Part shown: positions 32,851 to 44,780 of the stretch, piece by piece
Layout: each line of letters starts with the position of its first letter
Numbering within the stretch: the stretch's first letter is position 1
Source of the DNA: Hydrangea macrophylla
Lineage: Eukaryota; Streptophyta; Magnoliopsida; Cornales; Hydrangeaceae
DNA length: 64,000 bases
Direction of reading: 5' to 3'
NCBI GenBank assembly: GCA_033977485.1
Contig: CM066984.1
Coordinates: forward strand, 113,887,251 to 113,951,250
The notes under the pieces: model-generated
Seen by the model: only the letters and a program-made list of their open reading frames with translations
What the model was told of the DNA's origin: nothing
Database searches by the model: none
Program-made: the position numbers and the translations under genes

Positions 32851-35235
32851 TTGGTGGATGATCTTTATATTATAAATCCTATCTCTCCTATACTGCAACT
32901 TAATGAATTGAATAACACAAATAGTTTGCCATTTAAGAGAAAAGAACCTTCGAGGATGAACCAAACGCATCTTTGGCACTTACGCCTTGGTCATATTAAT
33001 TTGAAAAGGATTCAAAGACTGGTTCAAAATGGGCCATTAGGCTCATTGGAAATGGAGGCACTTCCAGTTTGTGAATCCTGCTTGGAAGGTAAAATGACCA
33101 AGAGGCCATTCTCGGCCAAGGGCTATAGAGCAAAAGACCCGTTGGAACTGGTTCACTCTGATTTGTGTGGTCCTATGACTGTCCAAGCAAGAGGGGGATT
33201 TGAGTACTTTGTCACTTTCATCGATGATTACTCAAGGTATGGGTACATTTATTTGATGCGCCGTAAGTCTGAATGCTTTGAGAAATTCAAAGACTTCAAG
33301 GCTGAAATGGAGAAGCGTCTAGCTAAATGTTTCAAGACACTACGATCTGATCGTGGTGGAGAGTACCTCTTGGGAGAGTTTAGGGAATACTTATTGGAGC
33401 AAGGGATTACATCCCAATTGTCTGCACCCCGTATGCCTCAGCAGAATGGTGTAGCAGAAAGAAGGAACATGACTCTAATGGATATGGTAAGATCTATGAT
33501 GAGTTACTTGGATTTACCAATTTCCTTTTGGGGACACGCATTAGAGACAGCTGCATACATTCTAAACTTGGTACCATCTAAGTCAGTACCTACTACTCCT
33601 ACAGAATTGTGGACTGGGCGAAAGCCTAGTCTGCGACATGTTCGGATCTGGGGTAGTCCAGCACATGTGCTGAAAGGGAACGCAGAAAAGTTGGAATCAA
33701 GAACAGAAGTATGTTTCTTTGTTGGGTATCCAAGAGGAACTAAAGGTGGTATGTTTTATAATCCTAAGGATCAGAAGGTTATTGTTAGCACCAATGCCAC
33801 ATTCTTAGAAGAGGACTATGTTATGGACCACAAGCCTAGAAGCCATATTATTCTAGAGGAAATGAGGGGAGAGACACCGACATGTACTTCTTCAATACCA
33901 TCGGTACGAGAAGAAACATCACAAGACAGAGTTATCGATATTCCATTACCGCGTCGTATTAGGAGAATTATCGAAACTCGTGTAGACCCCGAACCAACCA
34001 TTAACATGCAGGTTCATGAACCAATACAGCGTGTAGATAATGGTGTATTAGGTTCAGAATCTTCACAACGAAATATCAGTGATACACATACACAGGTTGT
34101 GCCTCGTCGTAGTGGGAGGGTTATTATTCAACCTGACCGGTATATGTTCTTGGGAGAGTCTTATGACCGGGTCCCTGATGAACAAGGTATCGATCCCTGT
34201 AACTACAATGAAGCACTCCAAGATAAAGATGCAGATCTTTGGAAAAAGGCTATGAAGTCTGAAATGGAGTCCATGTACTCCAATCAAGTCTGGGATCTTG
34301 TAGAACCACCCAATGAAATAAAACCCATTGGATGCAAGTGGATCTATAAGAAAAAGAAAGGAGCAAATGGTAAGGTGGAAACCTTTAAAGCTAGGCTTGT
34401 TGCGAAAGGGTTCACTCAAAAAGAAGGAATCGATTATGAGGAAACTTTTTCGCCGGTGGCAATGCTGAAGTCTATCCGAATTCTCTTATCCATTGCTGCA
34501 CATTTCAATTATAAAATTTGGCAAATGGATGTCAAGACAGTATTTCTTAATAGGAATCTTGACGAGTACATCTATATGGTGCAACCAGACGGGTTCATCG
34601 CAAAGGGCCAAGAACACATGTTGTGCAAGCTTAAGAAGTCCATTTATGGACTTAAGCAAGCATCTAGGTCTTGGAATATCCGCTTTGATCAAGCAATCAA
34701 GTCTTTTGGTTTTGATCAATGTGCGGATGAATCTTGTGTGTACAAGAAACATGATGGAAGAGTGGTGGTGTTCTTAGTACTATATGTGGATGATATCTTG
34801 CTAATCGGAAACGATGTGGGGGTATTATCTTCTGTAAGGGTATGGTTGTCCATTCAATTCGATATGAAGGACTTGGGAGAAGCCGATCACATCCTAGGGA
34901 TCAAGCTTATGCGAGATCGCAAGAATAAGATGTTGGGCTTATCACAAGGCACTTATATTGACAATATTCTTGCAAGGTTTAGCATGCAAGATTCCAAGAA
35001 GGGATTCCTTCCCTTCAGACACGGAATTACTCTATCTAAGGATCAGTGTCCTAAGACACCTGATGAGATAGAGAAGATGAAGGCAGTTCCTTATGCCTCG
35101 GCAGTAGAAAGCCTAATGTATGCTATGCTATGTACTAGACCTGACATCTGCTTTACTGTTGGCATGGTTAGTAGATATCAATCTAATCTAGGGCAAGAAC
35201 ATTGGACTGCGGTGAAAATATTCTCAAGTACCTGA
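32851..35235 (+). CDS. Copia-1 integrase-reverse transcriptase ORF (794 codons open)
   Basis: This is the longest open frame in the window and the main part of a Copia Pol polyprotein. Order: GAG-pre-integrase zinc region (WHLRLGHINLKR ... CESCLEGK, the HHCC finger, residues about 42-84); integrase core with Asp in VHSDLCGPM, Asp in LRSDRGGEY and Glu in QQNGVAERRN; a variable linker; and RT from about residue 490 with WQMDVKT and the catalytic LYVDDILL. DVKTVFLNR departs from the common DVKTAFLNG. The integrase inserts cDNA and the RT copies RNA. The 5' end is not a natural start: the frame is entered from upstream by frameshifts near 32692 and 32845. It ends early at 35235 through a one-base loss near 35218. 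Confidence 0.9.
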   Translation: MVDDLYIINPISPILQLNELNNTNSLPFKRKEPSRMNQTHLWHLRLGHINLKRIQRLVQNGPLGSLEMEALPVCESCLEGKMTKRPFSAKGYRAKDPLELVHSDLCGPMTVQARGGFEYFVTFIDDYSRYGYIYLMRRKSECFEKFKDFKAEMEKRLAKCFKTLRSDRGGEYLLGEFREYLLEQGITSQLSAPRMPQQNGVAERRNMTLMDMVRSMMSYLDLPISFWGHALETAAYILNLVPSKSVPTTPTELWTGRKPSLRHVRIWGSPAHVLKGNAEKLESRTEVCFFVGYPRGTKGGMFYNPKDQKVIVSTNATFLEEDYVMDHKPRSHIILEEMRGETPTCTSSIPSVREETSQDRVIDIPLPRRIRRIIETRVDPEPTINMQVHEPIQRVDNGVLGSESSQRNISDTHTQVVPRRSGRVIIQPDRYMFLGESYDRVPDEQGIDPCNYNEALQDKDADLWKKAMKSEMESMYSNQVWDLVEPPNEIKPIGCKWIYKKKKGANGKVETFKARLVAKGFTQKEGIDYEETFSPVAMLKSIRILLSIAAHFNYKIWQMDVKTVFLNRNLDEYIYMVQPDGFIAKGQEHMLCKLKKSIYGLKQASRSWNIRFDQAIKSFGFDQCADESCVYKKHDGRVVVFLVLYVDDILLIGNDVGVLSSVRVWLSIQFDMKDLGEADHILGIKLMRDRKNKMLGLSQGTYIDNILARFSMQDSKKGFLPFRHGITLSKDQCPKTPDEIEKMKAVPYASAVESLMYAMLCTRPDICFTVGMVSRYQSNLGQEHWTAVKIFSST

Positions 35236-35770
35236 AAAGGAATCGAGACTATATGTTAGTTTACCAAGCAGGCAGTCTTGTACCCATTGGGTACACAGAT
35301 TCTGATTTCATGTCAGATGGGGATTCCAGAAAGTCTACCTCAGGATATGTGTTTACCCTAGGAGGTGGAGCCATTAGTTGGAGGAGTATCAAGCAGTCAT
35401 GTATTGCTGATTCTACCATGGAAGCCGAGTATGTGGCTGCTTCGGAAGCCGCTAAGGAGGCCGTTTGGCTCATAAACTTTCTTATGGATCTAAGAGTAGT
35501 ACCTATGGTACAATCGGCTATTAACCCTTTTATTGCGATAATAGCGGAGCGGTTGCTAACTCAAAGGAACCAAGGGCCCATAAGAAGGGAAAACACATTG
35601 AGCGTAAGTATCACCTGATACGAGAGATCGTGCAAAGAGGTGATGTTGAAGTGACCAAGATAGCATCAGCAAATAACCTGGCAGATCCTTTCACCAAGAG
35701 CTTACCGGCCAAGACTTTTGACAGTCATGTAGAATGGATAGGAGTGAGGTGTGTCGCATCATGGCTTTGA
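35220..35770 (+). pseudogene. Copia-1 RNase H domain, frame-shifted C-terminus of Pol
   Basis: After the one-base frameshift, the frame runs with GYTDSDF, STSGYVF, SIKQSCIADST and EAEYVAASEA, the RNase H core that removes RNA from the hybrid. It shifts again near 35530 into a frame reading YCDNSGAV, HIERKYHLIRE and NLADPFTKSL, and ends naturally at TGA 35768-35770. The stop lies 15 bp before the 3' LTR, so no extra gene follows. Confidence 0.87.
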
Positions 35771-35785
35771 GTCTAAGTGGGAGAT

Positions 35786-37105
35786 TGTTAGGGATATATA
35801 CTAAAAGCCATGCTTTATGTAGTTGATTTATTATTCATTTAATAAAATCAGTTAATCCATTTTTTATGAGAATCCGTGTGGGCAATATTTGTATTATATT
35901 GTTTATTTAATATTATGCATCTCTGTCTTTCACTCTACATAGTAGGTGGTTTGGTGTGTAGAGTTCGGCTTGCACAGGGAAGATCAGACCATCGGATCTT
36001 GTAGAATGTAAGATTTTGGTTTACAGTCTTAGATGGATTGGACACACCATCGGTAGGACTGTAGCATGGTGTTGTAGTAGGTTTGTCTTGCCTACGAAAA
36101 ACGGTATAGTTTCAACTCACTATGCTGGTACACTTTGTGTATTAAACGGGACTGACTTGGGTAATTATCTTTATACTGACTTATAAGATAATTAATACCT
36201 CATGGCCATTATGAGTGCTTATGCTCTAAATCCTAAGTTAATTTGTAGACACGTACATTTGATATTTACACTTTGATCCTTAAAAGGGTGAGATCCTCAA
36301 ATGGGTCAATATCTCATTGGATTGTGTGGCAATATTAATTGTGTGGTGGATATTAATTAATGATGGAATCCATGTCTCAATTTTGGGATTGATGATATCC
36401 CCTTGAGAAAGCTTATAAATTTTGATTATGTCAAACCCTGCAGGTGGAGTTTGTATCCGACATATCAGAAAAGTTAAGCAGAGGATCTCAAGGAATTTTA
36501 AGAGATTAATTAAATATGATTGTCAGTAATTATATTTAATTAATGGATATCTGTAATCTTAACATGGGGAGATAATAAGCATTTAATAGCATAGAGCTCG
36601 AAATATATTTTTGAGATAAGGGTAGGAGTGAAATTATAATTCTTTAGTGGTATAAATTATAATTTATGGAAATAGGAATCTGATTCAATTCGAATTAGGG
36701 TTTCCTAATTCCATAAGGAAGCCTATTCCTTATTGATTTCTTATGGTCCCTATCGTAGCCTATATATATGCTGCTTTGGCTCTCTCCTCAGTTTGCGTTT
36801 TTCCATCAAGAGTATTATAACTTGGAATAGAAAAGAGAGCGTAAAAAGAGAGAGCGGAAACATAAAGGATTTCGAAGGAGCCCACACTCAGTTCGATATT
36901 CTGGCAGCAAAGGAATACGGTAGAAGATCGTGAGCTGTTATCGAGCTCGTGTTCTTGATTCGTCTACTACAGCAATCCGTTTTAGCAGTTTAAGGTAACC
37001 CTAGTTCCGCCCTTGTAGGGTTATTGTAGTTTTCACGTAATTTTTTTTTTGCAGTACCAACTTATACGCGCTGTCAATGGATTCTGGGAATGCAGTTTCC
37101 TAACA
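35786..37105 (+). repeat. 3' LTR of Copia-1 (1,320 bp)
   Basis: It begins TGTTAGGGATATATACTAAA and ends GCAGTTTCCTAACA. A possible TATA box, CCTATATATATG, lies at about 36760, followed by a GAGAGCG-rich leader. It agrees with the remaining part of the 5' LTR except for about three substitutions and one indel in ~150 bp. The solo LTR at 24544-25863 is the same family. Confidence 0.93.
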
Positions 37106-37110
37106 CGGAC

Positions 37111-38240
37111 CTACACTAAGCAAGAAAGGATTCAAGCTAGTCTTCGAATTTGATAAATTTGTTTTGACTAAGGGTGGAATGTATGTAGGAAAGGGTTACC
37201 TTACAGACGGGATCCTGAAGATCAATTGTACTCTTAAAATTATTATTAATGATAATATCTTATAGCTTCTTCTTATATTGTTGAGTTTTGTTCATTGTGG
37301 CATTCTAGATTATGACATGTGAATTTCAAATACATGCATAAAATGATGAATCTTAGATTGTTGCCTAAATTTGGAATTGGCAAGTCACATACATGTGAAA
37401 CATGTATAAAATCTAAATTTGCTAGAAAGTCATTTAAATCCATAGATAGAACAAGTGAATTACTATATTAAATTCATACCGACTTATGTGATTTAAAACT
37501 AACTCCAACAAGAGGTGGAAGGAAATATTTTGTTACATTTATAAATGATAGTAGTAGATATTGTTATGTTTACTTACTTAGTTCTAAGGATGAAACAATG
37601 GACATGTTTAAGACATACAGAGCTGAAATTGAAAATCAATTATCTAGAACAAGAAAAAGAGTTAGATTGGATAGAGGAGGTGAATATGCTTCAATTTCAC
37701 TAGCCGAGTATTGTGCTATTAATGGGATTATTCATGAAACTGATGTGTCGTATACACCACAATAAAATGGTGTAGCCGGGAGGAAAAATAGAACCTTAAA
37801 AAAATGGCAAATGTTATGCTAAATAGCTCGGGTATGCCACACAACTTGTACGTGGGGGGGATGTCATTCTTACGGCGAATGTCATTCTTAATAGAATTTT
37901 ACATAAGAAGACCAACAAGTCTCCTTGTGAAGTTTGGAAAGGTAGAGTACCCTCATATAAAAAGCTTAAAGTGTGGGGGTGTCTAGCTAAGGTACAAGTT
38001 CCGCTTCCGAACGAAACTAAGACCTAAGACTGTAGATTGTGTATTTATCGGCTATGCTAACAATAGTGCTGCATATCGATACTTTGTGGTTAAGTCCGAG
38101 AATGTAGACATTCATGTCAACACATTCATGGAATCGGTAGATGTTGAGTTCTTCGAAAACATCTTTCCTTTTAGGGAAAGAAGACAAAATTCAGCACCTA
38201 AAAGAAGTATTGAAGAGATTTCTTCAAGTTCAAAGAACGA
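37111..38240 (+). pseudogene. Copia-2 integrase region, decayed
   Basis: Pieces in several frames show KGGMYVGKGYLTDGIL-like pre-integrase sequence, then KYFVTFINDSSRY, LDRGGEYAS and TPQ-stop-NGVAGRKNR. The stop TAA at about 37763 interrupts the third catalytic block, and the catalytic Glu of NGVAE is Gly here. Integration activity is lost twice over. Confidence 0.75.
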
Positions 38241-39245
38241 CTAAGAAATCAAAGTTGCTCCGAGAAAGAGCAAAAGAGCTAGGAAAGCTACTTCTTTTGG
38301 ACCAGATTTTGTGACACTAGCTACCATAGGTGAACCTCAAACCTTTAACGAGGCTATTAGTACACCCGAAGCGTCTTATTGGCAAGAAGTGGTAAATAGT
38401 GAGATGAATTCCATTATGCAAAACCATACATGAGAGTTGATTGACTTACCTCCAGGTAGTAAACCAATTGGTTGCAAATGCATTTTTAAGAAGAAAAAAA
38501 AACTCAAAGCCGACGGTACCATAGATAAGTACAAAACTAGGCTAGTCACAAAAGGCTATAGAAAAAAAGAGGGAATAGATTTCTTTGACACTTATTCCCC
38601 AATTACTAGGATTACTTCTATTAGGATGGTAATCGCTATAGCCGTCATCTATAATATAGAATTACATCAAATGGATGTGAAAACTTCGTTCCTCAATGGA
38701 GATCTAGATGAGGAGATCTATATAGAACAACCGAAAGGGTTTGTTAGAAAGGAATAATGTGTCGACTTGTTACGTCTCTTTATGATTTGAAACACGCTCC
38801 AAAATAATGGCACGAGAAATTTCACCACACCATGATCGCAAATGGTTTTAAAATCAATGAATGCGATAAGTGTGTGTGTGTGTGTATGTGTGTGTGTGTC
38901 AAGGAATTTAAAGATTCGTGTGTTATTGGTTGCTTGTATGTTGATGATGTACTTACGGGAACTTCCTAAAGGATATTCCATTATGGCCGAAACCAGTAAG
39001 GCCATAGTTGTGCATTGTGACTGTAATGCGACATCTTCTGTAGCTAAGAATGTTGTCGATAATGGCAAATCAAGGCATATAAGATGAAGACGCAACAAAT
39101 CAAGCAGTTGCTCTCTAGTGGTGTAATCATGATAGATTATGTCAAATCAAAGGAAAACATTGATGATCCCTTTACGACAGAATTGTCTAGAGATCAAGTT
39201 CAATATACGAAGAAAGGAATGAGCCTAAAGCCAATACTTTGAACA
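38241..39245 (+). pseudogene. Copia-2 reverse transcriptase and RNase H remnants
   Basis: The open piece 38437-38757 holds the N-terminal RT half with PIGCKCIFKKK, SPITRITSIRM and HQMDVKTSFLNGDLDEEIY. A stop follows. The YVDD block survives only as CLYVDDVL at about 38931-38955 next to an inserted (GT)n run at 38868-38900. Most of the RT palm and RNase H are deleted. The end shows HCDCNATSSVAKN and IKQLLSSGVI, typical of the last RNase H part. Confidence 0.78.
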
Positions 39246-39805
39246 ACTTGGTGGAAACCTAACCTAGTTGACTGGAGATCCCAAGATCTAGGTTCAATAC
39301 GAAAACTAGTTGGAAAAGTTCTTGTTGTAAACACATTCATTGTGGCATCATTCATGTATATTGTTCAAGTATGTAATAAAATTTGTTGAGGTTATGTACT
39401 TACATTTAATGATATTGATGAGTAATGATAATATATACTTTAATTGGTATCACCTATATGAGAATGGAAGTGGGGTTGCTTCTATGAGAACTTCGAAGGC
39501 TTGGTTCTCTAAGAGTTCTCATGAATAAGGATCATGTTTAGGACCAAAATGAACACAACCGAATGAATTAATATGTATAAGGATATGTGGTGTGTGTTAT
39601 CTAGCGTTGTTTTACACTAAGAGGTTGAACAATTCAATACTTAATGTACACTGCATCACCGAATAAATCCAGTAGATATTCACAAAGGGAAAGTTCAAGT
39701 CCAAAAGACACTCTCCTAATGCGTCGCAAGTCCGCGAATTGTTCTCGTAGTTTTATTGTATTTCGTTTTTGTTTAGTTAGCCATAATCATTCACATGTAG
39801 GGGAT

Positions 39806-40462
39806 TGTTAGATTCAGGGTATGAATGAGAGCTTATGTAAGCTCAAGGGGATCGTTAGGATCGCTATAGACCGGCTCAATGTTCAAGGAAAGGCTTGGAA
39901 CATTAAGTTTCAAGATTGTAGCAGAGGGTTTTCGACCGGTCGACCGAGTCAAAGGCTATAAGAAGTTTTTAAACAAGTTCTAATAGATGGGCATTCGACC
40001 GGTTGACCGGACCCTGTTTGTGAAGAGTCACAACTTTTCATGTAGAAATTTTGAATTTGTTTGAACTCTATCTATTCTAATGGTTGATAAACGTGGATAT
40101 GCTGTTATATACTTAGTATATAGGTGTTGGGACACAACCATTTGCGTAGAGAGACATCTCTTACCCAATAGACACCTCTATATATACAATATAGTAAATT
40201 AGTTTGGACATACTTGATTTTCATATTTTCTCTTATCTTCTTCATCTATTTAAAAGTCAATTGCGAGCAATTTATATACATATATTCTGCAGAGTATAAT
40301 AGAGTTTGTTGTCTCTATTATACTATATTATAGTATCCTCAAGAACGATACGTCTTAGTCAACAAACAACTAAGTGTGGGGCATAAATTCATTTTTCGAA
40401 CAACTTTTGTGTACTCAATCTAGTCAGTATTTTATTTTATTTAATATACGTAGTTTCCAACA
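39806..40462 (+). repeat. 3' LTR of Copia-2
   Basis: It begins TGTTAGATTCAGGGT and ends AGTTTCCAACA, and is preceded by the polypurine-like TGTAGGGGAT. It shares GACCGGTCGACC and CTCTATATATACAATATAGT with the 5' LTR but is 45 bp shorter. Confidence 0.85.
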
Positions 40463-40502
40463 ATACTCAACTCTTGATATTAACTATACCAATTGTTGTT
40501 CC

Positions 40503-40567
<65 letters not shown>

Positions 40568-40942
40568 GATAGAACAAATAGAAAACAGTCAAGAAATAAA
40601 ACACTACAATATATATATATATATATATATAGATACCAAAACTAAACTTCCATATAAATGAATCAAACATCACAATGCTCTCAATTTTAACAAGAGTGGA
40701 AAATTCTGCCTCACCTAATCTTCTCATTCAAGCGAATTGAACCCTCGCTTGAGTGAATTGTACCTAGAGATCGAGGCGGATCTACTGAGGAACAAGGGAT
40801 GCTCATCAAGTTCTTTTTTCATATCTATTCTAAAAAGAATGAGATTTTGTGTTAAACTTTTATAGCATTAACTTATATCATCTCTATAAATACTCCGTAT
40901 ATGTATAAACACACTAAAAAAAAATTGCACCAAACCCCACCC
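40463..40942. repeat. Intergenic DNA with (CA)n(A)n and (TA)n microsatellites
   Basis: (CA)n at 40512-40532 runs into about 30 A at 40533-40564. (TA)n lies at 40609-40631. These generate spurious open frames on both strands. No gene is seen. Confidence 0.8.
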
Positions 40943-41644
40943 CAGGCCTGGCCTTGGGCATAGGCAACATAGGCCATTGCCTAGGGCCCCTAATTCTTCT
41001 CACATTTTAAGGGCCCCCAATTTTCTAAATATGCTACTAGTATTAGGCCAACCCAAAAGCATTTACAGCCCAACTGAAAAAAGCCCAAAGCCGAATACAA
41101 ACTACAGGCCAAACTCTCCTAACTCAAAACACAAGATTAATTTGTATATATACTGATGCCCCCAATATTTCATTCCCAAACTAAAAATCTTAAAACCACA
41201 GCCCCCTGGTTTTGTAGAAATTACAAAAGTATATGAAGTAATTTGTAAATTTTAGAAATAGGCCCTCCTAAATTTCACACAGCCCCCCTAAACTTCTGAA
41301 AATTCTAGATTTACATGTAATATTTTACAGGTTTTAAACACAAGCCCCCTTCACTTTTGAAATTTGTAGACTTACATGTAATATTTTACAAGTTTTAGAT
41401 ATAGGCCCCCTAAAATTACATAACTTACCCCAAATTAGGGGTGTTAAACCAATTCTACATACAATTTTACCATTTTACACATAATTATTATAGGTAGATC
41501 CAAAAAAAATTTTTGCATCGGGGGCACTGCCCCCGAACCACTGTATAGTCTATGCCCTCCCCCGACCAAAAATCCTAGCTATCCCCTGTTCTATACGGTA
41601 TACCAAAAGCATTCCCAGCCCAACTGAAACATTGTGCTTGCTTC

Positions 41645-41707
<63 letters not shown>

Positions 41708-41847
41708 GTAAAGTGGATTGCTCTAAAGCTAATTGTATGCAAGGTTATTTTTTGTATCGTATTTTAGTTAAATACTTTGTGCTAATAAATAAAGGGTCCC
41801 ATTTTGAAAACTCGCCTAGGGCCCCCAAAAACTCAGGGCCGGCCCTG
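40943..41847. mobile_element. Non-autonomous hAT-like element (905 bp)
   Basis: The ends CAGGCCTGGCCTTGGG and, as reverse complement of the right side, CAGGGCCGGCCCTGAG are inverted repeats; GCCTAGGGCCCC follows inside both. The flanks CCCCACCC and CCCCTCCC match at 7 of 8, the hAT duplication length. The interior contains CCCCC-rich direct repeats and a CGGGGGCACTGCCCCCG palindrome at 41519. There is no transposase. Confidence 0.8.
41646..41703. repeat. (CT)n microsatellite, about 29 units
   Basis: A pure CT run lies inside the hAT-like element and causes a spurious Leu-Ser repeat open frame. Confidence 0.95.
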
Positions 41848-42322
41848 CCCCTCCCCATAACTCGGCAACCCCAAAACCACCCAACTTCCGCCTCTGACTA
41901 CAACCTAGTTCAGAACTTCACCTATAGCTAGAAGTCAAGAATTTGAGCCAGTGTATCCAACAAAAACTTTTAGAAGAGAGAGAAACTTTTTCTAAACCAT
42001 TTAAGTCTTCTTTTTAGCACAAAAAATAGTAATGCTACAATGCTACATGATCAAACCGTCTGCAACCACAAAAATGATTGTCCTACCAAAAGTGAAGAGC
42101 ACAGATATTACTAAATTGAATCCTTAAGTACAATTATTGAGCAGATAGGAACCCAAAAAAAAAAAAACATTAATCCTCGTGAATGCTTAATTTGCGCTTT
42201 CATATAATAGCACAACACTTCTTTCAGACAAAAAATTTGAGATGGTCAAAAAATGTGTCACGGGTTCATAATATTATTTTAATAGGCGTACGTATCAATA
42301 TATTGGTGCCAAAGCCTAACAT
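41848..42322. other. Intergenic DNA
   Basis: No gene or family repeat recognised. Confidence 0.5.
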
Positions 42323-42490
42323 TTTTTTTTTTTTTTGGTAATCGGGGGTGTCCGGGCCAGCTTGCGCGCACCTCGACTAATCCCCCGAGGCCTGGAGGCG
42401 CCGGGTGAATACTCCAGTGGCCACGCTCCCCATAACTCGAACACTAAACCTCTTGGGTAGTACACCCAAAAAGCTTACCACTCGACCACA
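42323..42490 (-). mobile_element. tRNA-derived SINE, family S1, copy 3
   Basis: Read on the minus strand it begins TGTGGTCGAGTGGTAAGC (A box) and contains GTGTTCGAGTTATGGGG (B box). It ends CCGATTACC plus about 14 A. AAAGCCTAACAT (42311-42322) and AAAGCCTAGCAT (42491-42502) flank it, a 12 bp duplication with one mismatch. It differs from copy 2 at only a few positions over the body. Confidence 0.9.
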
Positions 42491-42502
42491 AAAGCCTAGC
42501 AT

Positions 42503-43103
42503 TGAGTACTTGTTATACTGTGTGTCCATAACGTAATTATGTTTAGGCTCAAATAAATTTGAATACGCTTTGTTTTTATTAACAAAATTTTACTTCAAAC
42601 CCTTGATTATCAATTTCTTCACTTAAGGTGCTCAGTTTTTACATTAATTTCAATTGAGAACAATCGTAAAAAGACATGATCATTAAAGGCCTTCCACATA
42701 TAGTTTGTTCTCGATTGAAACGGATTGGCCTTAATTAGTTGTCAATTTTTGGGTTGAAGCTATAATGTAAAAATCAAATGGCTTATGTGAGGCATTTTAA
42801 AACAAAAAGGTACCATCCGAAATAAAATTTTAAGAAAAATTGAATGGATTGAAAAATATTTGAGCCTTTATATTTACATCTAGTCTCTAGACAATAAAAC
42901 AAATGAGAAAAGCCAAGCTTAATTGTCCATGGTCATTCATTGTAACTTATTTTGAGACCCACAGCATAATCAAGATGGACGTCACATAAACGTGATCAAT
43001 AGTCACATAAGATATCGACAAACCATTTTTCGTACACTTTATTCTCTTTAATGTGGTTAGTATTTTTTAAATAAGTCTATTGGCTCGTATTTTAATTTAA
43101 TGG
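42503..43103. other. Intergenic DNA
   Basis: No gene or recognisable repeat. Confidence 0.5.
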
Positions 43104-43282
43104 AGGTATTATGATTTCCAAATTTTTTGTCCTAAACTGTTTCTAAAAACGTACGTAGATGTGAGTAATTAATTTGGAAGTAATTACTTGACAATAACAT
43201 TCTCTAATTAAAATCAAGTAATTAATTTCATTGTCATATGTGTTTGGGACACAAATTTTGGAAAGACGGCTAGCATGACTCA
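43104..43282. mobile_element. Degenerate MITE, probable family M1 member
   Basis: TGATTTCCAAATTTTTTGTCC on the left pairs with GGGACACAAATTTTGGAAAG on the right, the inner end structure of family M1. The outer GAGTAATG ends and central motifs have decayed. Confidence 0.45.
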
Positions 43283-44422
43283 TTTTAGTGAACTATTTAC
43301 GCTAGGTCTTGTGTCCTGTGGGAAGTCCCCCATTATAATCCCCTTAGCCCCCTAAATAGCATACAATAACTCTATTCACCTAAACAAACAATTAATAGTA
43401 CCACACCTATATATAGTGTTAACAATGGAAAATGATACAATATGATGAATGTACGTACACTGTGTACATTAATGATAAAACATACACTGCTGTTTTAGAA
43501 AATACTAAATAGAGGTTGACAAAGTAGCCGCAAACTGGAAAATCCACCCAGGCAACACCAATTCAATGGTGATCTAAACACACATGCATGGAGCCAAAAC
43601 AAACCTTAAGTTGACAGGGTCATGAATTAAGATCACAATATATATATATATGTATGATGACCTTTGTGGATACACAGCTGCTTAGGAAGGTGATTCTGTT
43701 ATATTTATAATACATACCGTTGACTTAGAATACTAATTTGGAATGGGGGGTATACAAGGCCAAAGAATGTAAAGAATGTTATGACAAGCCAAAGATGTTT
43801 TGCATTTAAGTACTACTTTATCTACTAAGCACAGACGTCCAATGTGCATGTGAGTGCATCTATATATAGGATGTGCATGCATGTATTTAATTTATGTATA
43901 TCTCATAAGTATTAATGCTCTGGATTTGTAATGCATTCGCAACCGTAAGCTATTCAGCAGCTTAGAGACAATTGACTTTTAGATGGTGCCAAATTAGCAG
44001 AGAACTTATGTGCGTAATGTATACAAAATTGGAGCTTAACTAGCTAGAGTCAACAATCACCAGTTGTTCCCCAATAAAGAAATTTCCTACAGAGTTCTCA
44101 TAGATAGTGAGTAGTACTGTGGAGTTTCAACTATATAATATTTAAATTCAACATATGTTCTTCTCTCTATATATATAGTCTGTAAATTAATGTGAACGTG
44201 AAAGTGAATTCCAACTTTTTTTTTTTTTCTGTTGCGAGTCTTTATCGGTCGGCTATTTTTGTCAATGCTTTTGGAAAAAACAATAAATTCCAATATATAT
44301 CCAATATAAGTTTAATGGTTCCATTGAACCAAAAAAAAAGTTTGTGTCTAGTTGAAAACACATGTATAGTATAAGAGTGTAAAGTATAATTAGGCCAATA
44401 TTAAATAATTCAAGTAGAAAAT

Positions 44423-44456
<34 letters not shown>

Positions 44457-44780
44457 TTCTAGGAGGTGGTCATTTTATCATTGAACTTCTTGTCCAAATT
44501 ATAAGCACATTCGCATTTGTGCGTGACTGATCGAGGGCGTGTTTGGAAGGAGAATAACTTTGTTATGTTATTTTCGAAATTACAGAGGATGAGAGGAACT
44601 TCTAGAATCTAGATATTGTAGATGTACAAAGGGAAAAATATGAAAACTATGCGTACCCTATTTCAATAAATTCTTATTTTTAACTAAAATTAAAAACAAC
44701 TAGTATGACTTATTTTTTCAGGAAAAAAAAACACTCAAAATAATACCATAATTTATCTTAATTAGAAGTTAAAGATAGAA
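43283..44780. other. AT-rich intergenic DNA
   Basis: No gene is seen in this 1.5 kb. A T run of about 30 bases lies at 44424-44453 and (TA)n at 43639-43651. Confidence 0.55.

Larger units (their letters stand above)
30187..37105 (+). mobile_element. Copia-1: nested Ty1/Copia retrotransposon with truncated 5' LTR
   Basis: Flanks CGGAC (30182-30186 and 37106-37110) form a perfect 5 bp duplication. The 3' LTR is 1,320 bp (35786-37105). The 5' LTR is only 166 bp and lacks its middle. The primer-binding site TGGTATCAGAGC follows the 5' LTR and a polypurine-like AAGTGGGAGAT precedes the 3' LTR. Domains in order are GAG, protease, integrase, RT and RNase H. The element sits in the protease region of Copia-2, in the same orientation. 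Confidence 0.93.
28329..40462 (+). mobile_element. Copia-2: decayed Ty1/Copia retrotransposon, split by Copia-1
   Basis: The 5' LTR is 28329-29030 and the 3' LTR 39806-40462. Between them lie remnants of gag, protease, integrase, reverse transcriptase and the end of RNase H in Copia order (integrase before RT). The flanks ATGCT (28324-28328) and ATACT (40463-40467) match at 4 of 5 positions. The internal part is interrupted at 30187-37105 by Copia-1. No frame survives across the domains, so it is inactive. The GAG protein type suggests a Tork-like lineage, which I could not test. Confidence 0.85.

Noticed and set aside
22496..40462. One giant compound retrotransposon
   Set aside because: Different LTRs, separate target duplications and complete TG...CA borders show independent, nested or adjacent insertions.
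41632..41931. Leu/Ser-repeat open frame
   Set aside because: It is the translation of a (CT)n microsatellite inside a hAT-like element.
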